From the NCBI GenBank assembly GCA_021297975.1, contig JAJTHO010000022.1, positions 1 to 5,955 of the forward strand: a stretch of DNA of 5,955 nt. The letters run 5' to 3'. The notes under the pieces are model-generated. The model was given only the letters and a program-made list of their open reading frames with translations. It was not told where the DNA came from and ran no database searches. Source of the DNA: Alphaproteobacteria bacterium. Its GTDB lineage: Bacteria > Pseudomonadota > Alphaproteobacteria > JAJTHO01. The position numbers and the translations under genes are program-made. This document shows, piece after piece, positions 1 through 5,663 of this stretch (positions within the stretch are counted from its first letter, which is position 1; each line of letters starts with the position of its first letter).

Positions 1-719
1 CCCGCCGCGCGAAAGCGCCTGTATAACCAGTCTGTTGCAAGCCTTTCTGGCGGCACCACATGATCCACCACCGCCCCCGGCACATACCACGGAACCTGAC
101 CTTTCGCCCGCAACGCATTGAAAACCAGTGTTTCCTCGCCGGATAGCAAACTGCTACCGATGCGCCCTAGGTGCGTTGCGAAGTGAATCTCGCCGGATAC
201 GCTGCGGTTAAACGCCATGTTTGCACCGAAAGGATAACCGCCGCCAATGAACGGCGCGGGCACACCGTTGCCCGGCTCATCAAGCAGTGAGTATAAAGGG
301 TGCAGCGCGGGGACAAACCAGCCCGGCGGCGACACCTGAAAGCGCGGGATAATCCGCCCGCCAAAAGCAGCAACGTCCGGGTGTGCCTGCTGAAAAGCGC
401 ACAGCGCCGCCAGCCAACCCGGATGGGGAATCGCATCATCATCGAGAAAAATCACGAGCTGTCCCCGCGCCTCAACCAGCGCCCGGTTGCGGGCGTGGCT
501 CAGACCCTGTTGCGGCTCATGAAAAACGCGCAGCACATCGGTGTTTGCAGCCGCAAGAACCGAGAGCACCGCCGCTGTCGTGTCAGTGGAATTGTTATCA
601 ACAACAATGATTTCTGCGCCGCTTGTGCGCGTTTGTTCAATACATACGTTCAGCGTTTCCGTGAGAAGCGCAGCGCGGTTATAGGTGCAGATGAGGATAG
701 AGACGGGCGTTTGAGTCAT
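1..719 (-). CDS. Family 2 glycosyltransferase, partial (C-terminus beyond left edge)
   Basis: Reading leftward from ATG 717-719, 239 codons are open to the window edge without a stop. The N-terminus has the GT-A nucleotide-sugar fold of family 2 glycosyltransferases: SILICTYNR (residues 7-15), IIVVDNNSTD (37-46), HARNRAL (75-81) and the metal/nucleotide-binding DxD motif in FLDDDA (91-96). A later SGEE (193-196) and DHVVP (219-223) fit the acceptor-side and catalytic region seen in this family. No signal peptide or membrane segment is visible in this part, so a cytoplasmic or membrane-associated enzyme transferring a sugar from a nucleotide donor is likely. The start is fixed by an in-frame stop three codons upstream; no clear Shine-Dalgarno is seen. 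It follows flhG by 28 bp on the same strand, so it may be co-transcribed with flhF-flhG. The donor and acceptor (LPS, flagellin or other) cannot be told. Confidence 0.88.
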   Translation of the reverse strand, partial: MTQTPVSILICTYNRAALLTETLNVCIEQTRTSGAEIIVVDNNSTDTTAAVLSVLAAANTDVLRVFHEPQQGLSHARNRALVEARGQLVIFLDDDAIPHPGWLAALCAFQQAHPDVAAFGGRIIPRFQVSPPGWFVPALHPLYSLLDEPGNGVPAPFIGGGYPFGANMAFNRSVSGEIHFATHLGRIGSSLLSGEETLVFNALRAKGQVPWYVPGAVVDHVVPPERLATDWLYRRFRAA

Positions 720-747
720 GCCCCGTTTATACAAAATTCCGGGGAAC

Positions 748-1506
748 CTACAAGCGCCCCGCCGCCGCCAGTATATCAACCGCCGCCGGGCTTTTCGGGT
801 TCAGCGACAGCAAGGATGTCTGGCTGCGAATCGACTGCGCCGCTGCTTTATCGCGGCGGATAATACCCACGAGCTGGGGCGACAGATTGAGGAAGCTTTG
901 GCACGCTTTCAGCAGCGTTTTATACGCCCGCTCTCCATCCGCCGCGTTATCCGCCATGTTCACCAAAATCTGGAATTCCGGCGCGGGGGGCTTGGCGGCC
1001 AAGACTTTAATAAAAGCATAGGCATCGGTGAGCGCGGTAGGCTCTGGGGTAATAATCACCACCGCCCGGCTAACATCACTAGAGAGCGCCCGCACGGTGC
1101 GGTCTATGCCTGCCCCTAAATCAAGAATCACCCGGTCATAGCGTTTGGTTTGCTCAAGTAGGCCGCCGCGCACAAGGGCGAATTGCGCCGGCGCAAGGTC
1201 ACTGAGGGAACCCGAACCCGACCGCCCGGCTAGAATATCAAACCCGCCTTTTTCATAGCGGCTGATGGCATCCGCAAACGGCACCGCGCCGCTGAGCACA
1301 TGGCCGAGGTCTTTTGCGGGCGTTAACCCCAATTGAATATCAACGTTCGCAAGCCCCAAATCGCCATCAAACAGCAGCACGCGCTTGCCTTGCTGCGCGA
1401 GCGCCTGACACAGATTCACGGCGCACCAGGTTTTACCCACCCCGCCTTTGCCGGAGGCAATGGCAAGGAGTTTTGGGCTGCGCGCTGTATTTGTTTCCGT
1501 TGTCAT
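748..1506 (-). CDS. flhG: Flagellar number regulator FlhG (MinD/ParA-type ATPase)
   Basis: A 252-residue P-loop ATPase of the MinD/ParA class. In polar flagellates FlhG (also FleN, YlxH) limits flagellar number and acts with the SRP-type GTPase FlhF. Visible motifs are the deviant Walker A SGKGGVGKT (18-26, signature Lys20), Walker A' LLFDGDLGLANVD (44-56), Walker B VILDLGAG (126-133) and the FlhG-typical ITPEPTALTDAYAFIK (152-167). GGFDILAGRSGSGSL (87-101) is typical of alphaproteobacterial FlhG. The N-terminus before the P-loop is only about 12 residues and contains no DQAxxLR motif, the element by which some FlhG proteins activate FlhF. ATG 1504-1506 lies 3 bp after the flhF stop, and a GGGAG site inside the end of flhF supports this start. 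Gene order flhF-flhG makes FlhG much likelier than septum-site MinD. Confidence 0.92.
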   Translation of the reverse strand: MTTETNTARSPKLLAIASGKGGVGKTWCAVNLCQALAQQGKRVLLFDGDLGLANVDIQLGLTPAKDLGHVLSGAVPFADAISRYEKGGFDILAGRSGSGSLSDLAPAQFALVRGGLLEQTKRYDRVILDLGAGIDRTVRALSSDVSRAVVIITPEPTALTDAYAFIKVLAAKPPAPEFQILVNMADNAADGERAYKTLLKACQSFLNLSPQLVGIIRRDKAAAQSIRSQTSLLSLNPKSPAAVDILAAAGRL

Positions 1507-1509
1507 GCC

Positions 1510-2538
1510 CTATTCTCCCACCAGCACTGCATTTTTCGGCATATTTAAATCCGCGAGCAGCAACCGCGCCAGCACCGGCGCATTGAGGCGCACCAGCCCG
1601 CCCGCAATCGAGCCGCCCATACCCGCCTCGCACAGCGGCGCACCGGCAGCATCCACCGCAGCCAGCAGGCCGCCAAGACGGCGCGACTGGTCTAGCCGCG
1701 TTGCGAGTATCCCCGCTAGAGGCAAGGCCGCAGCTAAGGTGCGCGCCTGTTCCTGCATGTCATCGGCGTTGCCGCTGGTGGGCAGAACCCAGATAAAACC
1801 GACATCATGCCCAGAGAGGCGCGACAAGGAGGCCAAGGCTTCCGTTTCCGTAAACACATCCAGCCCGGCGGTATCAATCAAAACCCGCGCATCCGGGCGG
1901 CAATGCTTCACCGCGGCGGGGAGCGTGGCTAAATCATCCACACTGTGCAGCGGCACTTGCAGAATCCGGGTCAGGTTTGCCAGCTGCTCTACCCCGCCCG
2001 CCTTAATGGTGTCGGTTGTGAGCACGTCAACGGCTTGTTTCTCTAAGCGCAGCTTAGCGGCGATTTTCGCGGTCGTGACTGTTTTGCCCGCGCCCGGCTG
2101 GCCAAGCAGCACCAGCGTGCGCGGCAGTGCATAAAGTTTATCGGTAAGGCTGGAAAAGCGCACCGCGCCTTGCAGGGCGAAGGCCAAGGCCTCGGATAAT
2201 TGGGAGGACGGGCTATCTTCGGCATAGCGCAGAATTTTATTGGCAAGCCGCCGGGGGAGCTGGTGACGGTCTAACACATCGGCCAGCGCATCGAGATACG
2301 CGCCGGGGTCTTGTTGGGTTTGGCTTGCGGGCTTAGCGCGGTTTAACGCGGCTTGCTTTTGCGGTTTTGCGGACGGCGCGGCAACCAGCGGCTCATCATC
2401 AATTCCCGCCGTAATGCGCACGAGTTTTGCGGCCTTATCATGCTCTGTTGCCATGATAATAGCCTCATCGCCCAGGGTTTCCTTCACCTGGCGCATCACC
2501 TCTGTCATTGTCGGAGCTGAAAAAGTCTTTAGCCGCAT
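1510..2538 (-). CDS. flhF: Flagellar biosynthesis GTPase FlhF (SRP-type)
   Basis: A 342-residue protein with the SRP/FtsY-type GTPase domain of FlhF, which positions the flagellum at the cell pole and recruits early basal-body parts to the membrane. The N-terminal MRLKTFSAPTMTEVMRQV (1-18) followed by GDEAIIMAT is the conserved FlhF B-domain start. A low-complexity Ala/Lys/Gln linker (about 52-76) leads to a helical N region. The NG domain shows the P-loop GQPGAGKTVTTAKIA (146-160), DTIKAGGVEQL (176-186), G3 IDTAG (221-225) and G4 TRLDQ (280-284), then RRLGGLLAAVDAAGAPL. The Arg in G4 instead of the usual Lys, and RRLGGLL after it, match the alphaproteobacterial subgroup as I remember it. No strong Shine-Dalgarno precedes ATG 2536-2538, but the conserved MRLKTF start supports it. 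First gene of a leftward unit with flhG; no flhA is next to it. Confidence 0.93.
   Translation of the reverse strand: MRLKTFSAPTMTEVMRQVKETLGDEAIIMATEHDKAAKLVRITAGIDDEPLVAAPSAKPQKQAALNRAKPASQTQQDPGAYLDALADVLDRHQLPRRLANKILRYAEDSPSSQLSEALAFALQGAVRFSSLTDKLYALPRTLVLLGQPGAGKTVTTAKIAAKLRLEKQAVDVLTTDTIKAGGVEQLANLTRILQVPLHSVDDLATLPAAVKHCRPDARVLIDTAGLDVFTETEALASLSRLSGHDVGFIWVLPTSGNADDMQEQARTLAAALPLAGILATRLDQSRRLGGLLAAVDAAGAPLCEAGMGGSIAGGLVRLNAPVLARLLLADLNMPKNAVLVGE
1515..1519 (-). promoter_or_regulatory. Ribosome binding site for flhG
   Basis: On the minus strand GGGAG lies 8 nt before the flhG ATG, within the last codons of flhF. It decides the flhG start and shows that flhF and flhG are translated from one message, probably with coupling. 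Confidence 0.6.
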
Positions 2539-2571
2539 TCTTAATCGAATACTGCGGGTGTGTTGAAATTC

Positions 2572-2606
2572 GGTTAACAGTTTCGCAGCTCAAATGGCCT
2601 GTAACC
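2572..2606. repeat. Imperfect inverted repeat between flhF and msrB
   Basis: GGTTAACAG (2572-2580) and CTGTAACC (2599-2606) are reverse complements except for one extra A in the left arm, with an 18-bp spacer. The arms could be an operator for a dimeric regulator or a hairpin in the flhF leader. This is a pattern only; no regulator is known. Confidence 0.3.
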
Positions 2607-2643
2607 TTTTCCCCCACCCGTCCGTACTCTATGTATAAGGTAT

Positions 2644-2648
2644 GAGGA
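2644..2648 (+). promoter_or_regulatory. Ribosome binding site for msrB
   Basis: GAGGA ends 7 nt before the ATG at 2656. This spacing favours 2656 over the in-frame ATG codons at 2662 and 2671, so it sets the length of the signal-peptide n-region. Confidence 0.6.
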
Positions 2649-2655
2649 ACAAACT

Positions 2656-3180
2656 ATGAGGATGCTAGCTATGACTGTTTGTATTACTGCCGCACTCGGC
2701 GCACTGCCCGCTGATGCGCAAAGCGCAGAGGCGCTGAAACAAAAGCTCACCCCGCTGCAATACCATGTAACGCAGGAAGGCGGCACGGAAGCGCCGTTTC
2801 GCAACGCCTATTGGGATAACCACGCAGCCGGGATTTATGTGGATGTGGTGAGCGGTAAGCCGCTGTTTTCCTCAAAAGACAAATACGATTCGGGTACGGG
2901 CTGGCCGAGCTTTACAAAACCCATTGAGGACGCATCATTGACCAATCATGTGGATAAAAAGCTCAGAATGGAACGCACCGAGGTGCGCTCAGCGGCAGGC
3001 AACAGCCACCTTGGCCATGTGTTTGATGATGGCCCCAAAGCGGCGGGCGGCAAGCGTTTTTGTATTAATTCTGCCGCGCTTTTGTTTATCCCCAAAGAAG
3101 ACCTCGCGGCAAAGGGATACCCGGAATATATTGCGATGTTTGAGCCGGAGCAGAGCCGCATTCCGGAGGCGGGTCGTTAA
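2656..3180 (+). CDS. msrB: Secreted peptide-methionine (R)-S-oxide reductase MsrB
   Basis: A 174-residue MsrB, which reduces the R-epimer of methionine sulfoxide in proteins. Residues 1-21 form a short Sec signal peptide with a hydrophobic core ([14 protein letters not shown]) and an ADA-Q cleavage site (19-22), so the mature enzyme should be periplasmic. Family motifs are [12 protein letters not shown] (44-55), [13 protein letters not shown] (59-71), SGTGWPSF (79-86), [11 protein letters not shown] (117-127, His118 and His121) and the catalytic RFCINSAAL (134-142, Cys136). The two CxxC zinc motifs of many MsrBs are absent (VDVVSG occupies one site). The resolving-Cys position in SGCGWPSF is Thr81. 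Cys136 is therefore the only cysteine after signal removal. The gene stands alone, divergent from flhF and convergent with folK. MsrB assignment is firm; reductase partner unknown. Confidence 0.95.
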   Translation: MRMLAMTVCITAALGALPADAQSAEALKQKLTPLQYHVTQEGGTEAPFRNAYWDNHAAGIYVDVVSGKPLFSSKDKYDSGTGWPSFTKPIEDASLTNHVDKKLRMERTEVRSAAGNSHLGHVFDDGPKAAGGKRFCINSAALLFIPKEDLAAKGYPEYIAMFEPEQSRIPEAGR

Positions 3181-3198
3181 ATTTTCCTGTTAAAAGAA

Positions 3199-3314
3199 CG
3201 TCATCCTGAGCGGAGCAAAACCGCAGTTTTTGCAAAGTCGAAGGATCTCCTATAGAATATAGGGAGATTCCTCGGCAGCACAAAACCTCACGGTTTTGTT
3301 TGCTCGGAATGACG
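3199..3314 (+). repeat. 116-bp cloverleaf intergenic repeat, copy A
   Basis: The element begins CGTCATCCTGAGC (3199-3211) and ends GCTCGGAATGACG (3302-3314). These ends pair with one mismatch and one G-T wobble. Inside are three arms: GCAAAACC/GTTTTTGC (3215-3233, one mismatch), a long central arm (3237-3276) with tip TATA-GAA-TATA, and CAAAACC/GGTTTTG (3281-3298). The whole resembles a cloverleaf. Copy B (3797-3912) is the same length, inverted, and identical at about 105 of 117 aligned columns by hand count. Copy A sits between the convergent ends of msrB and folK, where its hairpins could stop transcription from either side. The outer sequence matches the widespread 'GTCATCCTGAGC' dispersed repeats. 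No transposase or clear target-site duplication is present. Confidence 0.92.
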
Positions 3315-3319
3315 CACCA

Positions 3320-3769
3320 TCAAAGAACCCCTACTAAATCCGCAACCCTTACCCCCGTGCGCGGACACACCCAATCGGGGGCAATCTCGTAGAGCGGCTG
3401 TAGCACAAACGGGCGCTCTAAAGCACGCGGGTGCGGCAAAATAAGGCGCGGGGCGTCTTGCACCACATCGCCGTAGCTGATGATATCAATATCCAGCGTG
3501 CGCGGGGCATTGGGGAACGGGCGCTGGCGGCCAAAACGCAGCTCAATATCCTGACAGCAATGCAATAAATCCAGCGGGGTGAGCGCGGTATCCAGCGAAA
3601 GCGTTAGATTAAAGAAATCGGGCTGGTCATTGAAATACATGGGTTTTGTTTGGTGGATTTTGGAGATGGCATGCACCGCACCAACACTTGCCAGCGCCGC
3701 CACAGCCTCCCGCAGAATAAACTCAGAATCGCCCAGATTACTGCCCAAGCTGAGGTATACACGCACCAT
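3320..3769 (-). CDS. folK: 2-amino-4-hydroxy-6-hydroxymethyldihydropteridine pyrophosphokinase (HPPK)
   Basis: A 149-residue FolK. It moves pyrophosphate from ATP to 6-hydroxymethyl-7,8-dihydropterin, the step before dihydropteroate synthase in folate synthesis; cytosolic. Motifs in order are VYLSLGSNLGD (4-14), DQPDFFNLTLSLDT (48-61), the loop IELRFGRQRPFPNAPR (75-90), the metal-binding RTLDIDIISYGD (90-101, Asp93 and Asp95 matching the E. coli Mg pair) and LPHPRALERPFVLQPLYEIAPDW (111-133, His113 and Arg119). Length is close to the family norm of about 160. ATG 3767-3769 has only a poor Shine-Dalgarno; the second codon is GTG and could also initiate. The stop overlaps nothing and lies 5 bp past repeat copy A. 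It is a single leftward gene bracketed by the two inverted repeats, with no folB or folP next to it. Confidence 0.95.
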   Translation of the reverse strand: MVRVYLSLGSNLGDSEFILREAVAALASVGAVHAISKIHQTKPMYFNDQPDFFNLTLSLDTALTPLDLLHCCQDIELRFGRQRPFPNAPRTLDIDIISYGDVVQDAPRLILPHPRALERPFVLQPLYEIAPDWVCPRTGVRVADLVGVL

Positions 3770-3796
3770 TTCACTACTCTACCATAAATTAAGAGG

Positions 3797-3912
3797 CGTC
3801 GTTCCGAGCAAACAAAACCAGAGGTTTTGTGCCGCCGAGGAATCTCCCAGTATTCTAAGGGAGATCCTTCGACTTGGCAAAACCTAGCGGTTTTGCTGCG
3901 CTCAGGATGACG
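3797..3912 (-). repeat. 116-bp cloverleaf intergenic repeat, copy B (inverted)
   Basis: This is the reverse-orientation partner of copy A, with the CGTCATCCTGAGC end at 3900-3912 and the other end at 3797-3809. Read on the minus strand, its first small arm is a perfect 8-bp GCAAAACC/GGTTTTGC (loop GCTA) and its third arm is CAAAACC/GGTTTTG (loop TCT). The central arm keeps a CCC/GGG segment with a small internal loop. It lies in the region between the divergent starts of folK and kdsD, 27 bp from the folK ATG and 84 bp from the kdsD ATG, so any promoter for either gene must be inside it or in the short flanks. Confidence 0.92.
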
Positions 3913-3996
3913 CAACTGAGGAAATATCAGGCGACAGTGCACCATCATAAAAACGCTTAACCACTGGTTGGTTTTGTGCTAAGAAGCAAGCAGATT
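3913..3996 (+). promoter_or_regulatory. kdsD upstream region with small dyad
   Basis: These 84 bp between repeat B and kdsD should hold the promoter of the LPS operon, unless transcription starts inside the repeat. I see no good -35/-10 pair. An 11-bp odd-centred dyad AACCA-C-TGGTT lies at 3959-3969. No strong Shine-Dalgarno precedes either candidate kdsD start; AAGAAG at 3981-3986 is the nearest purine run before ATG 3997. Confidence 0.3.
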
Positions 3997-5013
3997 ATGG
4001 CACAAAGCATTTCTTTTCCGCCTTTAAGCGCGATTAAACCAGCGGCAAACCAAGCGGCGAACACCTTTGCATCCGTGGGCGCGCGAGTGCTGCGGATTGA
4101 GGCAACCGGGCTGGAGCTTTTAGCAGACAGCTTGGGCGCGCAGTTTGACACCGCCGTTGAGACGCTGGCCGCCGTGAAAGGCCGCATTGTTTTGACCGGC
4201 ATGGGCAAAAGCGGGCATATCTGCCACAAAATCGCGGCAACACTGTCCTCGACCGGCTCACCTGCCCTGTTTGTTCACCCCGCCGAAGCGGCGCACGGCG
4301 ATCTCGGCATGATTGCCAAAAACGATGCGATTATTGCGCTCTCCGACAGCGGAGAAAGCGCGGAGTTAACTAGCGTTTTGGACTATGCCCGCCGCAACGC
4401 TATCCCGGTTATTGGCATCACGCGCAATGCGGCCAGCACGCTGGGCGAGGCCAGCACCGTTGTGCTGCAACTGCCCGCAGCCGAGCCCGCCTGCCCGCTG
4501 CGTCTTGCGCCGACCACATCCACGACGATGATGCTGGGTCTGGGCGATGCGATCGCCGTTGCCTTGATGGAAAAGCGCGGCTTTGAGGCCGAAGATTTCA
4601 AAGAATTTCATCCCGGCGGCCAGCTGGGCAAACGCTTGCAGCGGGTGCAGGACATCATGAACCGGGCGGAAGCCTTGCCGCTCGTGACCGTGGATACGCC
4701 GATGCAGGATGTTGTGCTGGAGATAACCGCGAAACGCCTTGGCTGCGCCGGGGTGGTGGATGAGGCGGGCAATCTGCTCGGTATTATTACCGACGGCGAT
4801 TTGCGCCGCCATATGCAGCGCGATTTGCGTGACCTCACCGCCGCACACGTGATGAGCCGCCGGCCTAAAACCCTGAAACCAGAGGCGTTTCTGGCGGATG
4901 CGCTCAGCCTGATGGAAAATGCGGCTATCACCGTTTTGTTTGTAGTGACACCTGCCGGGAAACCCGTGGGCGTTGTGCATATTCATGATTTGCTGCGCGC
5001 GGGTGCGGCGTGA
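3997..5013 (+). CDS. kdsD: Arabinose-5-phosphate isomerase KdsD/KpsF
   Basis: From ATG 3997 this is 338 residues; a GTG at 3976 would add seven. The enzyme interconverts ribulose-5-phosphate and arabinose-5-phosphate, the first step towards Kdo for LPS, in the cytosol. The SIS domain shows GMGKSGH (68-74, Lys71), TGSPALFVHPAEAAHGDLGM (86-105), LSDSGESAEL (115-124, Glu123), CPLRLAPTTSTT (166-177) and EFHPGG (203-208, His205). Two CBS domains follow (about 219-275 and 283-338) with DIMN, ITDGDLRRHM, HVMSRRP and a HIHDLLRAG end like E. coli KdsD. Compared with E. coli KdsD from memory, Lys59, Glu111 and His193 are kept, but the Glu152 position (EACP) reads EPACP: Pro164 sits there, with Glu163 one residue earlier. 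SNSGES is SDSGES here. First gene of kdsD-lptC-lptA. Confidence 0.93.
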   Translation: MAQSISFPPLSAIKPAANQAANTFASVGARVLRIEATGLELLADSLGAQFDTAVETLAAVKGRIVLTGMGKSGHICHKIAATLSSTGSPALFVHPAEAAHGDLGMIAKNDAIIALSDSGESAELTSVLDYARRNAIPVIGITRNAASTLGEASTVVLQLPAAEPACPLRLAPTTSTTMMLGLGDAIAVALMEKRGFEAEDFKEFHPGGQLGKRLQRVQDIMNRAEALPLVTVDTPMQDVVLEITAKRLGCAGVVDEAGNLLGIITDGDLRRHMQRDLRDLTAAHVMSRRPKTLKPEAFLADALSLMENAAITVLFVVTPAGKPVGVVHIHDLLRAGAA

Positions 5014-5663
5014 AAACGCGCCCGGCAGTGCGCGTGCCGCAATGTTTTGTCTGTCACACCGCCATGGTGCGCACCGGGCGGGTTGTATTGCCCTTAATTG
5101 CTGCGTTTTTGCTGGTGAGCGTGTTTACTTGGGGCACACGCACCCGGCATGAAGACGCCGGCACGGAGAACAATACAGCCGCCGCCAACGCGATTTTAGA
5201 GCCGCGCCTGTATGGTGTGGACAAGGACAATCGCCCCTATGTCGTGCGCGCCGCATCGGGCACAACCCTGCCGCCGACAACGGATAATAAATCACAGACG
5301 ATAGAGCTGAACAACATTAGTGCCGATTTCAAAACTGACGGCACCGCGCCGCTGAGTCTTGGCGCGGCAAAGGGCACGTATAACGCAGAGCAAGGCTCCT
5401 TGTTGCTGAACGGCGATGTGGTGGTGAACGACGGCAAGGGCAATACGCTGAACGGCACGAGCGCGATTGTGGACGTTGACGCGCAAACCGCCCGCAGCCT
5501 TGATCCCGTCAGCGCAACAACGGCTAAGCAGAAAATCGAAGCCGGCGGCGTTGTGATTAAAGACGGCGGCAATAGTGTTGTTTTCACCGGCAAAACAGCC
5601 GTTAAGCCGCGCACGCCAAAGGCAGAGCCAAAGCCCGCGCCGAAACCCAAGGGCGGCTCATGA
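5010..5663 (+). CDS. lptC: LPS export inner-membrane protein LptC
   Basis: A 217-residue bitopic protein. LptC joins the LptB2FG transporter and passes LPS to periplasmic LptA. A basic N-terminus is followed by one membrane helix (about residues 25-41, VVLPLIAAFLLVSVFTW). The periplasmic part starts with the alphaproteobacterial LptC signature PRLYGVDKDNRPYVVRAASG (65-84), then beta-jellyroll repeats through ADFKTDG, GTYNAEQGSLLLNGDVVV (122-139) and KIEAGGVVIKDGGNSVVFTG (175-194). It ends in a Pro/Lys-rich tail (199-215). The GTG start overlaps the kdsD stop as GTGA, which favours coupling; an in-frame ATG at 5064 would remove 18 residues and still keep the helix. Those 18 residues contain a CFVCH sequence on the predicted cytoplasmic side, probably by chance. 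Confidence 0.9.
   Translation: MKTRPAVRVPQCFVCHTAMVRTGRVVLPLIAAFLLVSVFTWGTRTRHEDAGTENNTAAANAILEPRLYGVDKDNRPYVVRAASGTTLPPTTDNKSQTIELNNISADFKTDGTAPLSLGAAKGTYNAEQGSLLLNGDVVVNDGKGNTLNGTSAIVDVDAQTARSLDPVSATTAKQKIEAGGVVIKDGGNSVVFTGKTAVKPRTPKAEPKPAPKPKGGS
5649..5653 (+). promoter_or_regulatory. Ribosome binding site for lptA
   Basis: AAGGG inside the last codons of lptC ends 6 nt before the ATG at 5660. With the ATGA overlap, this supports the lptA start and coupled translation. Confidence 0.5.

Larger units (their letters stand above)
2539..2655. promoter_or_regulatory. Divergent intergenic region flhF / msrB
   Basis: This 117-bp stretch separates leftward flhF from rightward msrB and must hold promoters for both. 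A TATAAG at 2634-2639 (within TATGTATAAGG) is a possible rightward -10 box, but no good -35 stands 16-18 bp upstream and the box is only 17 bp from the msrB ATG, so it is weak. I found no sigma-54 site (GG-N10-GC) facing flhF. An imperfect inverted repeat at 2572-2606 is listed separately. Confidence 0.35.

Noticed and set aside
721..744. Terminator between flhG and the glycosyltransferase (CCCCG/CGGGG arms)
   Set aside because: The stem is only 5 bp with a 14-nt loop and no following T-run, too weak to call.
300..863. Open frame of 187 codons on the plus strand
   Set aside because: It lies antisense to the glycosyltransferase and the end of flhG, shows no family motif, and is explained by GC-rich codon use in the opposite frame.
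1448..2134. Open frame of 228 codons on the plus strand
   Set aside because: Antisense to flhF and the start of flhG; Ser/Arg/Pro-rich, motif-free translation typical of a shadow frame.
3199..3912. Composite transposon or CRISPR-like array formed by the two repeats
   Set aside because: No transposase gene, no clear target-site duplication at either copy, and only two copies in inverted orientation with an ordinary housekeeping gene between them.
3314..3947. GCACCATCA at 3314-3322 and again at 3939-3947 as target-site duplication
   Set aside because: The second copy is 27 bp away from the end of repeat B, so it does not flank the element as a duplication would, and the first copy overlaps the folK stop codon.
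3604..3948. Small protein spanning repeat B and the start of folK
   Set aside because: Its translation (HPERSKTARFC..., EGSPLEYWEIPRRHKTSGF) is the typical false peptide from this kind of dispersed repeat, and it then runs through folK in the wrong frame. The same holds for the minus-strand frame at 3086-3283 and the plus-strand frame at 3579-3887.
3970..3979. GGTTTTGTGC upstream of kdsD, identical to 10 bp inside repeat B (3823-3832), as a repeat remnant
   Set aside because: The match ends at 10 bp with no further arm or stem, so chance is enough to explain it.
4366..4986. Open frame of 206 codons on the minus strand
   Set aside because: Fully antisense to kdsD, whose SIS and CBS motifs are unmistakable; the minus-strand product matches nothing I recognise.
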